Assembly: GCF_030269125.1 (NCBI RefSeq) | Contig: NZ_BSSM01000001.1 | Coordinates: 496,001 to 560,000, forward strand | Origin: Streptomyces hygroscopicus subsp. hygroscopicus | GTDB taxonomy: Bacteria > Actinomycetota > Actinomycetes > Streptomycetales > Streptomycetaceae | DNA length: 64,000 nucleotides | Reading direction: 5' to 3' | Shown: one piece after another, positions 8,946 to 17,513 of the stretch | Layout of the letters: each line of letters begins with the position of its first letter | Numbering within the stretch: the stretch's first letter is position 1 | Program-made: the position numbers and the translations under genes | Notes under the pieces: model-generated | What the model saw: the letters and a program-made list of their open reading frames with translations, nothing else | Told to the model about the DNA's origin: nothing | The model's database searches: none

Positions 8946-9364
8946 AGCAAAGCGCCGCCCTCGGCCGCGCGGGGTGCGGCGGCCATCGCCTTCTCGCCGA
9001 GCCGCGCGACCTGGGAGTGCACGCGGTGGCCGAGCAGGTCGAGCCGGACCTCCGGGTCGCCGTAGGCGGCGACGCAGGTGCCGTGGTCGGTCGGGGCGAC
9101 CAGGATGTAGCCGTGGTCGGACTCGATCACGACCTGCCGGAGCTGGGCGGCCGGCATGTCGGCGAACGCGGCGGCGGCGGTTCGGCAGGCGCCCTGGACG
9201 GTGGAGGTGATCGCGGCGACCCGCTCGGCCGAGGCCTGGGTGAGCGCCTCCGAGAAGCCGGATACCAGTCCGTCCCTGGTGAGCAGGACGGCGGCCTTCA
9301 CATGCGGGACGTCGAGGATCGGGTCGAGAACCCACGCTGTGTCACCGGTCTCGCGGTTGGTCAT
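8942..9364 (-). CDS. cvnB: Conservon roadblock/LC7 protein CvnB
   Basis: Roadblock/LC7-family protein of 140 residues. Such proteins are small GTPase regulators (MglB-like GAPs). Characteristic stretches are VPHVKAAVLLTRDGLVSG, VQGACRTAAAAF and HGYILVAPTDHGTCVAAYG. It partners the CvnD GTPase by operon membership. The ATG at 9364 touches the last base of the cvnA stop. Confidence 0.93.
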   Translation of the reverse strand: MTNRETGDTAWVLDPILDVPHVKAAVLLTRDGLVSGFSEALTQASAERVAAITSTVQGACRTAAAAFADMPAAQLRQVVIESDHGYILVAPTDHGTCVAAYGDPEVRLDLLGHRVHSQVARLGEKAMAAAPRAAEGGALL

Positions 9365-10881
9365 CAGGGAGCGGTCCCTTCGGATCGAGCTGCTTCACGG
9401 GCAGCGGCGGTCGCCGACTGCAGGGCGCCGAGGGCCGCGGCGGCCTCCTCGGGCGAGCGGGCGGGGGAGGCGGCCTTGGCCGCGCTCGGCCGGATCATCG
9501 CCGCCTGGTCCGGCGACACCTGACGGCGGCGGCGGCGAGGGAGGCCGTCGACGCCGGTCTCCACCGGCTGATCGGATGCGGCCGCCGGCCGATCGGCGTC
9601 GGACACCGGCTGATCGGGGCCGGACGCCAGCGGTTCGGGGCCGGGCACCGGCTGACGGGTGCCGGGGTGCGCCGATCCTTCCGCGGTGGCCCCGGACCGG
9701 GACGCGCGGTCCGGCTCCGCCTCCGGCGGAAGAGCCCCCGGGGCCGGCGCGTGGGCGTGCTCGGCCCACGGTTCCGGCCTGGGCACCTCCCCGGTGCGGG
9801 TGGAGGGAGAGGTGCTCGCGGCGGCGGGGCGCAGGGCCGGGTCGATGTGGCTCAGCAGGTGCTTCTGGACCAGCAGGACCGCCCGCACGCCGCCGTACGG
9901 AGACGGCGTGGACAGGTCCACCGACAGGTCGAACTGCCGGGTGAGCTGGCCGATCGCCGCGAGGCCCATCCGGGGCGGGTCGCCGAGGTCGGAGAACATG
10001 ATCGGGTCGGTGCCCGCGACGACCCGCTGCGCGGCGGCCCGTTCGTCGGGCGCCATGCCGACACCCGCGTCGTCGACGGTCACGGCGACACCGTTGTGGA
10101 CGGCTTCGAGGTTGACCACGACCGAGGTGTCCGGGGAGGAGTGCCGCAGCGCGTTGTCGAGGAGTTCGGCGGCGATGATCGCGACGGGCTCCACGGCGTG
10201 CGAGACCAGTGCGGTGCCCGGTTCGAGGTGGTTGTGGAGCTTGACCCGCCGGTAGCCGGCCAGCCGGGCCTGTCCGCCGGTGACGGCGTCGACGAGGTGC
10301 GACTCCTCGCGGGCCAGGCCGACCCACGCCCCGCAGACCACCGCGGCGACCTGGGCGCGGCGCAGTGACTGCTCGTTCTCGTGGTCCAGGGTGTAGAGGT
10401 CCTGCGCCAACTCCGGGTCGTCGTACCGTTGCTGGAGTCCGTGCAGGATGTCCTGGAGGCGGTAGAGGCTCGCCTGGATCTCCCGGGTGGTGCCGCGCAT
10501 GCCGGCGCGGGCGGCGGCGTCGACCCGCTTGCGTTCCTGGAGGATCGCGGTGCGCAGGGCCTCCAGCACCGGCTCCGTCGCCGCGCCCTCGGGACCGGCG
10601 GGGCCGGGCACCGGTACGTGCGGGTGCGCGATGCGGGACGCCTCGGCCGGCATGCGCCGGGTGACGAGGTGCTCCAGCTCGGCGACGAACGCCCGACGGA
10701 CGCGATCGGCCTCCTCGGCGCCGGCGCGCGCGGACCGCTCGGCCTGGTGACGCAGACCGGTCATCTCCTGCCGCAGCCGGGCGCGTTCACGTCTGGAGCG
10801 CCAGAGGCCGCCGCCCAGAGCTAGTGCCGACACCGTCCCGGCAGCCAGGCCGCCGAAGGCCAGCTCCGGTATCTCGATCAT
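9364..10881 (-). CDS. cvnA: Conservon sensor-kinase-like ATPase CvnA
   Basis: Histidine-kinase-like protein of 505 residues. A single N-terminal membrane segment (about residues 9-28) is followed by an arginine-rich coiled-coil-like region (about 30-75), a helical dimerisation part and an HATPase domain. The N-box is ELLDNALRHS and the G1 box is VDDAGVGMAP. No large extracytoplasmic sensor domain is present, so the input would be cytoplasmic. The last ~150 residues are a Pro/Glu/Ser-rich tail. First gene of the six-gene operon with ribosome-binding site GAGGT 8-9 bp before the ATG. Confidence 0.92.
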   Translation of the reverse strand: MIEIPELAFGGLAAGTVSALALGGGLWRSRRERARLRQEMTGLRHQAERSARAGAEEADRVRRAFVAELEHLVTRRMPAEASRIAHPHVPVPGPAGPEGAATEPVLEALRTAILQERKRVDAAARAGMRGTTREIQASLYRLQDILHGLQQRYDDPELAQDLYTLDHENEQSLRRAQVAAVVCGAWVGLAREESHLVDAVTGGQARLAGYRRVKLHNHLEPGTALVSHAVEPVAIIAAELLDNALRHSSPDTSVVVNLEAVHNGVAVTVDDAGVGMAPDERAAAQRVVAGTDPIMFSDLGDPPRMGLAAIGQLTRQFDLSVDLSTPSPYGGVRAVLLVQKHLLSHIDPALRPAAASTSPSTRTGEVPRPEPWAEHAHAPAPGALPPEAEPDRASRSGATAEGSAHPGTRQPVPGPEPLASGPDQPVSDADRPAAASDQPVETGVDGLPRRRRRQVSPDQAAMIRPSAAKAASPARSPEEAAAALGALQSATAAAREAARSEGTAP

Positions 10882-11191
10882 GGATGGGGACCTCGGGGAT
10901 CTCGGATACGTCTGGGCGTCTGAGACGTCCGGGCGTCTGCGTACGGGGCGTCCGTGGAAGCAGTTGGCAAACTACACACTGTCGGCTGTCGATTGCATCT
11001 GGTATTTGACCTGACTTGCGCGCCAATTGCCCATTTGACACTCCACCAACCTCCAGTCCGTGACCGGAGTTGCGGATAAATGCCATCTGCAGGCATTTCT
11101 GAATCCCGCACAGAAAGGGCGACTTCCCTCTCAACGGGGTCGGGCCGCGCGGAAACCACGAACCGGGCACCGGGGTGCCCGCCCCCGCCGA
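10882..11191. promoter_or_regulatory. Conservon promoter region
   Basis: Non-coding 310 bp upstream of cvnA, distinctly less GC-rich than its neighbours in 10970-11130, which fits a promoter of the leftward operon. It holds a short direct repeat (CGTCTGGGCGTCTG / CGTCCGGGCGTCTG, about 10911-10939) close to the cvnA start. No confident -35/-10 pair could be assigned, and small frames here lack coding features. Confidence 0.45.
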
Positions 11192-11220
11192 AGGGGGCCC
11201 GGCGGATCGCCGGGCCCCCT
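11192..11220 (-). terminator. Terminator of the mutase/ligase operon
   Basis: Perfect 13-bp inverted repeat AGGGGGCCCGGCG / CGCCGGGCCCCCT with a 3-nt loop, 24 bp downstream of the flavin reductase stop at 11244. It marks the left border of the accessory locus and separates it from the conservon promoter. Confidence 0.7.
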
Positions 11221-11243
11221 CACCTCCGAGTCGACGCCGCCGG

Positions 11244-11744
11244 TCAGCGGCTGCCCGCCGTGGCCGGCCACGTGCTGTACGCGCCCCGGCAGTACAGCAG
11301 CGGCTCCCGGTCGTACGCCTCTCCCCCGTGGACATCGGCGATGAGCAGCCAGTGGTCCCCGGCGTCCACGGTCTGCACGGTGCGGCACTCGGCGTAGGCG
11401 AGCGCGATGTCGGTGAGGATCGGGGCGCCCCCGGCGTGCGCGGACGGTTCCCACACGAGGCCCGCGAACTTGTCCGGCCCCTTGTCGGCGAAGGTGCGGG
11501 ACGCCTGTTCGCCCGAGTCGGCGAGGAAGTTGACCACGAAGGCGCCGGAGGACGCCAGCGCCGGGAACGTCTGGGAACTCTTGCCGACCCCGACGAGCAG
11601 CCTCGGCGTGGCGGCGGAGACCGAGCAGACCGCGTTGCAGGTGAAGCCGCGCGGCCGGCCCTGCTCGTCCAGCGCGGTGACGATGGCGACGGCCGTCGGG
11701 AAGGAACCGAAGATCTTGCGGAACCGCTCGCTGTCTAGGGACAT
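11244..11744 (-). CDS. Flavin reductase domain protein
   Basis: FMN-binding split-barrel flavin reductase of 166 residues (HpaC/ActVB-like). Typical stretches are FGSFPTAVAIVTAL, GFTCNAVCSVSA near the N-terminus and GDHWLLIADV toward the C-terminus. These enzymes reduce FMN or FAD with NAD(P)H and supply it to a two-component monooxygenase. The obvious partner is the luciferase-like protein at the other end of the same operon (18748-19815). Last gene of the operon, 24 bp after the ATP-grasp gene and followed by a strong terminator. Confidence 0.9.
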   Translation of the reverse strand: MSLDSERFRKIFGSFPTAVAIVTALDEQGRPRGFTCNAVCSVSAATPRLLVGVGKSSQTFPALASSGAFVVNFLADSGEQASRTFADKGPDKFAGLVWEPSAHAGGAPILTDIALAYAECRTVQTVDAGDHWLLIADVHGGEAYDREPLLYCRGAYSTWPATAGSR

Positions 11745-11768
11745 GTGGATCTCACCATGCTTTCGGAT

Positions 11769-13025
11769 TCAGAGCAGTTCGTGCTCGAGCTCGCGGATCA
11801 CCTTGTGTGCGTTGTCGATCTCGGTGGGGTCGGGATGCACCAGGAAGACGGCGCCGGGCGAGGAGTTGAGGTCCACGGTCGGCCGGGTGGGCGCGCCGTC
11901 GGCGATCCGGAACCGGACGCTCTCGAAGGCGGGGATCCGCTCCAGCGCGGCCTTGATGGCCGCCATCGGCAGCGGTACGGCACGACGGGCCATGAGATTG
12001 ACGCAGCGCGCCCGCTGGAACACCGGGTAACGGACCGGACGCGCGGTGAGCGACACGCCGCCGCGCGCATGGCAGTCGAGGGTGAGACTCACCTGGTTGG
12101 CGCCGGTGCACAGGTCGAGCGCGGCGGGGTTGGCCAGACCGGAGACGCGTGCCCCCGTCTCCAGGAGCAGCGGGCCGCGCGCGGTGAGGATCAGCTCGCT
12201 GTGCGCGGGGCCGTCGGTGATGCCGAGGGCGTCGAGCGCCCTGGATATGTAGGGGAGGATGATGTCGAGCACGGGGTCGTCGGGCGTGAGCAAGTCCTCC
12301 GCCTCGTAGATCCTGCGGCCGCCCTCCCGTACCTGCTTGCGGCTGATCCAGGCGTCGGTGAACCAGTGACCGCCGTCCCGGCTCACGGTGTTGACGATGT
12401 ACTCGTCCCCGGCGAGGTACTCCTGGACGAGCACCTCCTCGTTCACCCGCAGCATGATGTTGGTCTTGCCGAGGACGGCCCGGCAGGCGTCCACGACCTC
12501 CTGCTCGGTGTCACAGGTGTAGACGTCGTCGGAGCCCGCGCTGTCGAGCGGCTTGACCACGACGCGCGCGATGTCAGGGCAGCCGCGCCACCAGTCGAGC
12601 AGTTCGCCGACGTCGCCGGAGCGGCACTGCCGTGCCGTGGGCACGCCCGCCCGGGAAAGCGCCTCCGCCATCAGGGCCTTGTCACGGCGGGCGGCGGACA
12701 GCGCCGGGTCGTTGCCGCGCAGACCGAGCCGGTGGGCCAGTTCGTCCGCCACCTCGACGCCGAACTCGCTCGCCGCGACGACCCCCACGGGCCGCCGAGC
12801 CGCCACGTGCGCCAGCACCTCGGCCTCGTGACCGGGATAGGTGAGGTCCTCGGCCAGGAGCGCGCTCGGCAGGCTCGCGCCGAAGGTGCCGGAGGCCAGG
12901 GCACGGGAGCGCACGTGCAGGACGTGGTGGGTCTCGGCCGCCTCCCGGGCCAGCATCGACCCGGTGGAGAACGCGTCCACCAGGACCAGGACGGGCCGGT
13001 CCGGGCGGTCTTGCGGGACAGTCAT
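11769..13025 (-). CDS. ATP-grasp ligase 1
   Basis: Protein of 418 residues with the ATP-grasp fold. The ATP-binding strand-loop VVVKPLDSAGSDDVY is at about residues 157-171 and the metal-binding C-terminal part contains LLLETGARVSG. The family joins a carboxylate to an amine through an acylphosphate. The N-terminal ~120 residues form the pre-ATP-grasp domain. Start overlaps the mutase gene stop (ATGA). With the second ATP-grasp gene at 15786-17024 it suggests two successive amide-bond steps in a peptide-like product. Substrates cannot be read from sequence. Confidence 0.9.
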   Translation of the reverse strand: MTVPQDRPDRPVLVLVDAFSTGSMLAREAAETHHVLHVRSRALASGTFGASLPSALLAEDLTYPGHEAEVLAHVAARRPVGVVAASEFGVEVADELAHRLGLRGNDPALSAARRDKALMAEALSRAGVPTARQCRSGDVGELLDWWRGCPDIARVVVKPLDSAGSDDVYTCDTEQEVVDACRAVLGKTNIMLRVNEEVLVQEYLAGDEYIVNTVSRDGGHWFTDAWISRKQVREGGRRIYEAEDLLTPDDPVLDIILPYISRALDALGITDGPAHSELILTARGPLLLETGARVSGLANPAALDLCTGANQVSLTLDCHARGGVSLTARPVRYPVFQRARCVNLMARRAVPLPMAAIKAALERIPAFESVRFRIADGAPTRPTVDLNSSPGAVFLVHPDPTEIDNAHKVIRELEHELL

Positions 13026-14287
13026 GAGTGGGGAACCAATCTGGGCTCGGACGATTCGCTGTCGTAGCGCTCCGCGACGTGGTTGAGCATGCCGTAGAGG
13101 TCGTCGGAGGTGAGCCGGCCGGCCTCACGGGGTGTGGGGGTGCTCAACGGCAGGTTTCCGGTGGACCCCCAGGCCAGCGCGCCGCGTCCGTCGATGACGC
13201 AGGTCGCCGCCGACCTGTTGTCCGGGTGGAGGCAGTAGGGGATGTCGAGCAGGCCGCGCCGGAACGCCTCGGTCAGCGCGGTGCCGATGTCCGGGTCCAG
13301 GTTCAGCACCGCCTCCACGATGGCCCGCGCCTCGGTGAGCGTCTCCTCGAAGTACGCGTCCTCCTCCGGCGTCCCGGGGCTCACCGGGCCGCGCGCGGCG
13401 GCCGCGGCGAGCCGCAGCGCGGACAGGTTCTCCGACACGCTCGGGATCTGCCACGCCTCGGAGACCGTCTTGACGATCAGCCGCTCGCAGCCCGCGTCCC
13501 GGGCCAGCCGCGCGCTGTCCTCGATGAGCGCGCCGGCGCCCGCCGGAGTGCGGGGGAACAGGCCCATGTACGTGTACAGGACCACGTGCCAGGAGACGTT
13601 CCCCAGCAGTTCGGCGGCGAGGGTGCGCAGGGCACGTACCGCCCCGCGGTCCTGCGCCGGGTGCGTGCCCTGGGCGTAGCTGAAGGACATGTGGCGCAGC
13701 CCGTGGGCGTGGAAGAAGCAGCCCTCCAGCACCGCGACGGCCACCAGGAGCGACGGCGGGCAGAGCTGACCGAGCAGGCACCCGCCGAAGCTCTCGATGT
13801 GGCCGTGCTCGGTCTCCCCCGCCAGCAGCAGGCAGCTCTCCGACCAGGCGCGGACCGCGTCGGCGAGCGGGAGCCTGCTGTAGGGCAGGCAGTAGGAGAC
13901 CGGCCCGCCCTCCGTCGCGTCCAGTCCGACCTCGACGAGTCTTCGGAAGACGGCCAGCGGCAGCGCCGTACCGTGCCGGACCTGCACGGGGAACGACGGT
14001 CCGTACAGGCCCTCCAGCATGCGCCGGGTGGCGGCCGCGGGGTGGGAGACGAGCGGGTAGCCGTTCAGCTCCTCGTCCGCGGCCAGCCGTTCCAGCGGGG
14101 TGGTGTGGTCGCCGACCCGGGTGTAGCTGTCGAGGGTGAGGGTGCCGACGACGGGGAAGTCGAGGGCGGCCACCTCGCGCAGCCCGGCCGCCATCGCGTC
14201 GATCCTGCCGAAACCCATGCGTGGCTGCACGACCAGGGTGCGCTCGGCCCGGCGGCCGGCCACGAACCGGTCGAGGTAGCCGGTCAC
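13022..14287 (-). CDS. Glutamate (methylaspartate) mutase E-subunit-like protein
   Basis: Protein of 421 residues resembling the catalytic E (epsilon) chain of adenosylcobalamin-dependent glutamate mutase, which interconverts L-glutamate and 3-methylaspartate. Family signatures are RMGFG, TLDSYTRVGDH (Arg57), VQVRHGTALP (Arg104), ATEGGPVSYCLPYSR (Glu126, Tyr132, Tyr136, matching the substrate-binding Glu and Tyr residues of the family) and ESFGGCLLGQLCPPSLL. It is somewhat shorter than the ~480 residues of clostridial enzymes. GTG start overlaps the PP-loop stop (GTGA). The matching B12-binding subunit is encoded at 17025-17513. The product may be 3-methylaspartate or a related branched amino acid. 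Confidence 0.88.
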   Translation of the reverse strand: MTGYLDRFVAGRRAERTLVVQPRMGFGRIDAMAAGLREVAALDFPVVGTLTLDSYTRVGDHTTPLERLAADEELNGYPLVSHPAAATRRMLEGLYGPSFPVQVRHGTALPLAVFRRLVEVGLDATEGGPVSYCLPYSRLPLADAVRAWSESCLLLAGETEHGHIESFGGCLLGQLCPPSLLVAVAVLEGCFFHAHGLRHMSFSYAQGTHPAQDRGAVRALRTLAAELLGNVSWHVVLYTYMGLFPRTPAGAGALIEDSARLARDAGCERLIVKTVSEAWQIPSVSENLSALRLAAAAARGPVSPGTPEEDAYFEETLTEARAIVEAVLNLDPDIGTALTEAFRRGLLDIPYCLHPDNRSAATCVIDGRGALAWGSTGNLPLSTPTPREAGRLTSDDLYGMLNHVAERYDSESSEPRLVPHS

Positions 14288-15789
14288 CGCCCTGAGATCA
14301 GTTCGGTGGCGGGGGCGCCGCTGGCCGGGTCGATGGTGGCCACGTGGTACTTGTGCGGGTCACCGGCCCGGACGCGGGAGATGATGGTCCCCGGGGTGGT
14401 GAAGTCGACCAGGCTGCTCGTGTAGAGCGTGCGCAGGTGGGCGAGGCCGAGGCCGGAGACGTCCTCCAGCCAGTCCGTGATCTCGCCGTCCGTGTCGCCC
14501 TCGGCGGCGAGCGCCGCGTGGATGCGGTCCGCCTGGCCGGCCCGTGCGGGGTGGCAGCGTTCGAGGAAGGCGGCCAGCCGCTCGCCGCGGTCGGTGAACG
14601 GGGAGAACACCATGGCCACGAGCGCCTCCTCGGACAGCCCGAACGCCTCCCGCGCGAACTCGTCGGCGAGCTTGCGCCGGTGGAGCCGCTTGTCCGGCGA
14701 GTCGTAGCGGCTCAGGGCGAGTTCGATGAGGTTCTGCGGCATCTCCTTCTTGTGCATCAGCTCCTCGGCGAGTTCCAGGTACTCGGCCAGCCCCTCGTCG
14801 TACGACCGCCCCTGCACGAACTCGCTGCGCAGCGCCCGCAGATGGGCCATGAGGCCGGGGTTGGCGCAGTCGGACTCGCTGAAGCTGAAGGCGAGTTCGT
14901 CGAACTGGAACCCGAGGAAGTCGACGATGAGGTCCCAGTGGTCGTGCACCCGGTAGCTCACCAGGTCGTAGACCGAGATGAACTGCGGCTGCATCGAGCG
15001 ATCACCCGTCGACACCTCGCGCTCGGCGAGTTCGCTCTCGCTGTCGTCGCCGAACAGCTCGCGGAAGTAGGTGTCCCCGATGCCGCGCAGGGCCAGGAGG
15101 ATTCCCCTGAAGCCCATCGTGCGGCACTCCTCGACATCCACGCCGGACGCCTTGGCGAGCCGCATGATCCAGGCGGAGTAGAGGAGTTGCTCGCGCCGGG
15201 AGTCGCCGGTCATCACCACGTCGACGCCGCCGTCGAACCAGGCCGCGCGCCCGTAGAAGTCGGCGACGGCCAGGTTGCAGCTGTTGCAGAAGGTCGGCCG
15301 GCCGTCGCCGGCGGCGCGGTGGCCGTTCATCAGGACGTCGACGCGGTTGATGGCGATCAGGTGCTCGGGCAGCGGCAGGTCGACGCGGAAGGGCCGCACC
15401 AGCGTGTGGTCGACGGTCAGCAGTTCCGCCCGCTCGTCGTCGAGGAGGCCGAGCGCCCGGTAGACGCGGTCAATGTTCTCCATGACGGCCCGGGGCACGC
15501 CCGCGTGCCGCATGTTGGCGACGCGCAGGGTGAAGGTGCGGCCGAAGTTCAGCGCGAGGTGCAGCTGCACGGCGCGCACGAAGGCGACGACGTACGTGCT
15601 GTCCTTGCCGCCGCCGTAGGCCACCATCACCTTGTAGTCGGGCAGCGCGTCGATGCCGCCCGCGGCCTCCACGAGCCGTTCCCCGGTCGCCTTGACGCCT
15701 TCGAGCTCCCCATCGCTGAGGAAACCGGTCAGGCGGGTGTACAGCGTCGGGTACCGCTCGTTCGCGGGCTCCCCCGTGTGCTGGTTCAT
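14284..15789 (-). CDS. PP-loop ATP pyrophosphatase-like enzyme
   Basis: Protein of 501 residues with an N-type ATP-pyrophosphatase loop, VMVAYGGGKDSTYV (residues 54-67, GGxDS type). PP-loop enzymes adenylate a carbonyl or carboxylate for attack by ammonia or sulfur. A C-x-x-C pair (TFCNSCNLA) and a DCANP stretch could bind metal. The remaining ~300 residues are helical and not recognised. The ATG at 15789 overlaps the upstream ATP-grasp stop (ATGA); the longer frame upstream is antisense-like arginine-rich sequence. Function in this operon unknown; amidation or sulfur insertion are possible. Confidence 0.85.
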   Translation of the reverse strand: MNQHTGEPANERYPTLYTRLTGFLSDGELEGVKATGERLVEAAGGIDALPDYKVMVAYGGGKDSTYVVAFVRAVQLHLALNFGRTFTLRVANMRHAGVPRAVMENIDRVYRALGLLDDERAELLTVDHTLVRPFRVDLPLPEHLIAINRVDVLMNGHRAAGDGRPTFCNSCNLAVADFYGRAAWFDGGVDVVMTGDSRREQLLYSAWIMRLAKASGVDVEECRTMGFRGILLALRGIGDTYFRELFGDDSESELAEREVSTGDRSMQPQFISVYDLVSYRVHDHWDLIVDFLGFQFDELAFSFSESDCANPGLMAHLRALRSEFVQGRSYDEGLAEYLELAEELMHKKEMPQNLIELALSRYDSPDKRLHRRKLADEFAREAFGLSEEALVAMVFSPFTDRGERLAAFLERCHPARAGQADRIHAALAAEGDTDGEITDWLEDVSGLGLAHLRTLYTSSLVDFTTPGTIISRVRAGDPHKYHVATIDPASGAPATELISGR

Positions 15790-17024
15790 ATCCTCGTAGC
15801 CTCGAATTCGAAGGTGTCGATGATGCGGTGGATGTCGGCCTCCACCCGGGACTCGTCGTCGCCCAGGAGGATGAAGCGGCCGCTGTGCAGGGCGTCGTAG
15901 GAGCCGCCCGGCTGGAGCACCTCGCCGACCGGGGGCAGCAGCTCCCGCCAGATCGTGGGCACGCTCGCGCGCTGGGAGACGGCCTTGGTCACGCGCGCGG
16001 GCAGGTCGGCCGGCTTCGGCACGCACAGCCAGCCGCCGGACGGGTCGCCGGACTTGGCGGTGATCCCGGTGGGCTCGCCGCCCACGGCGCGCAGCCACAC
16101 CTCGAAGAGGTTGACCCCGAACAGCTTGTTCAGCAGGTGCGGTACCTCGCTGCCGCCCACCCGGCCGCCGATCTCCAGGAACACCAGCTCGTCGGCCGGC
16201 GTGACGAAGACCTCCAGGTGGAAGGGGGTGGTGCGGATGCCGAGGGCCGCGACGCACTCCCGGCTGAACGCCTCGATGCGCTCGCGCAGTTCGCTGTGCT
16301 GGACCACGACCGAGCCGAGCGGCGCGCCGAGGCCGAAGGCCAGGCAGTCGTTCACGTAGCGGGAGACGACCTGGAAGGGGATCTCCGCGTGGTCGTCCGC
16401 GTAGCCGTCGATGTGGAAGATGCGCCCGGTGACGAACTCCTCGATCTCGTACCGGGACAGGTCCAGGGTGGGCAGCAGTTCCCGGAGCGCCTGCTCGTCC
16501 TCGACGCGGTGCACCCCGATGCTGGCGGCGCCGTCGACCGGTTTGAGGATCACCGGGTAGCCGGTGGCCCGCGCGAACTCCACCGCCGCCTCGGGGGTCT
16601 CGCAGCCGCCGAAGCGCGGCACCCGGACGCCCTTGAGGGCGAGGATCTCCTTCATCCGCACCTTGTCGCGGTAGACCGCGACCTCGTCCGGGGTCGGACC
16701 GGGGATACCGAGGTCCCGGCGGACCCGGGCCGCGATCTCCAGGGTGAACTCGGACAGCGCGACGAGCTGGTCCACCGGACCGACCCGCTCGGTGATCTCG
16801 GCGACGGCGTCACGCAGCGCCTCGAAGTCGTTGACGTCGTCCACCTGGACCTGTGCGGCGATCTTCGCGGGATCGGCGAGCACGCCCTCGGCGCCGAGCG
16901 GGTCCACCACATAGCTGACCTGGTGGGCGTCGTGGTCGATGAACTCCTCGTAGCGCGTGAGCTCGTTGTCCCAGCGCACTCCGTCGGAGAAGCGAGGCCA
17001 GCGGTTGACGATGACGATGTGCAT
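15786..17024 (-). CDS. ATP-grasp ligase 2
   Basis: ATP-grasp protein of 412 residues with clear subdomains. VILKPVDGAASIGVHRV is the ATP-binding lysine and glycine-rich loop, YEIEEFVTGRIFHIDGY the adenine-binding region and LVFLEIGGRVGGSEVPHLL the metal-binding glutamate and arginine. It resembles carboxylate-amine ligases of the BL00235/LAL class. It abuts the B12-subunit gene with no spacer (TGAATG) and overlaps the PP-loop gene. Likely forms an amide or peptide bond in the product pathway; substrates unknown. Confidence 0.9.
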   Translation of the reverse strand: MHIVIVNRWPRFSDGVRWDNELTRYEEFIDHDAHQVSYVVDPLGAEGVLADPAKIAAQVQVDDVNDFEALRDAVAEITERVGPVDQLVALSEFTLEIAARVRRDLGIPGPTPDEVAVYRDKVRMKEILALKGVRVPRFGGCETPEAAVEFARATGYPVILKPVDGAASIGVHRVEDEQALRELLPTLDLSRYEIEEFVTGRIFHIDGYADDHAEIPFQVVSRYVNDCLAFGLGAPLGSVVVQHSELRERIEAFSRECVAALGIRTTPFHLEVFVTPADELVFLEIGGRVGGSEVPHLLNKLFGVNLFEVWLRAVGGEPTGITAKSGDPSGGWLCVPKPADLPARVTKAVSQRASVPTIWRELLPPVGEVLQPGGSYDALHSGRFILLGDDESRVEADIHRIIDTFEFEATRI

Positions 17025-17513
17025 TCAGACTGCTCCTGCGATCAAGAGTTCCGGGTGGTCCCACGGCGTCACGGGGGCGGACCGGGGCTGCCAGGCGGCG
17101 AAGCCGTCCCGCTCGCCGTAGCGGAGGAAGTCCCGGAAGCGGGGGACGGCGTCCTCGCCGGTGAACACGTCGGTCCAGCCCTGGGCGATCAGGTCGCGGC
17201 GCACCCGGTCGTTGTCCGACTCCGAGGTGGTGAGCTTTCCGCCCACGACACAGGGCAGGCCGAGGCCCCGGCGCTGGATCTCGCCGAGCAGGACCCGGGC
17301 GCCGTGGTGGCCGTGGCCGTTGACACTGGAGACCACGAGCAGGTCCGGCCGGTACTCCTCGATGCCGCGCAGCACCTCGGTCACCGGGGTGCAGCTGCCG
17401 AGGTTGCGCACCAGGCCGCCGTGCTCCTCCAGGAGCTTCTGCAGATAGACCAGGTTCCAGATGTGGGAATCCGACTCGACGGTGCTCACGATGCACCGGA
17501 AGGGCGTACTCAA
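17025..17513 (-). CDS. Cobalamin-binding (glutamate mutase S-like) subunit
   Basis: Small B12-binding-domain protein of 162 residues, the counterpart of the sigma/S chain of glutamate mutase. The lower-ligand motif D-x-H-x-x-G appears as DSHIWN (residues 15-20): Asp and the cobalt-coordinating His are kept and Gly is Asn. Other cobalamin-loop signatures are VVSSVNGHGHHGA and VVGGKL. The TTG at 17513 overlaps the MFS stop (TTGA) and places the motif at the expected distance; a GTG nine codons in would nearly remove the first strand. Must pair with the E-like subunit at 13022-14287, from which it is separated by two genes. Confidence 0.85.
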   Translation of the reverse strand: MSTPFRCIVSTVESDSHIWNLVYLQKLLEEHGGLVRNLGSCTPVTEVLRGIEEYRPDLLVVSSVNGHGHHGARVLLGEIQRRGLGLPCVVGGKLTTSESDNDRVRRDLIAQGWTDVFTGEDAVPRFRDFLRYGERDGFAAWQPRSAPVTPWDHPELLIAGAV

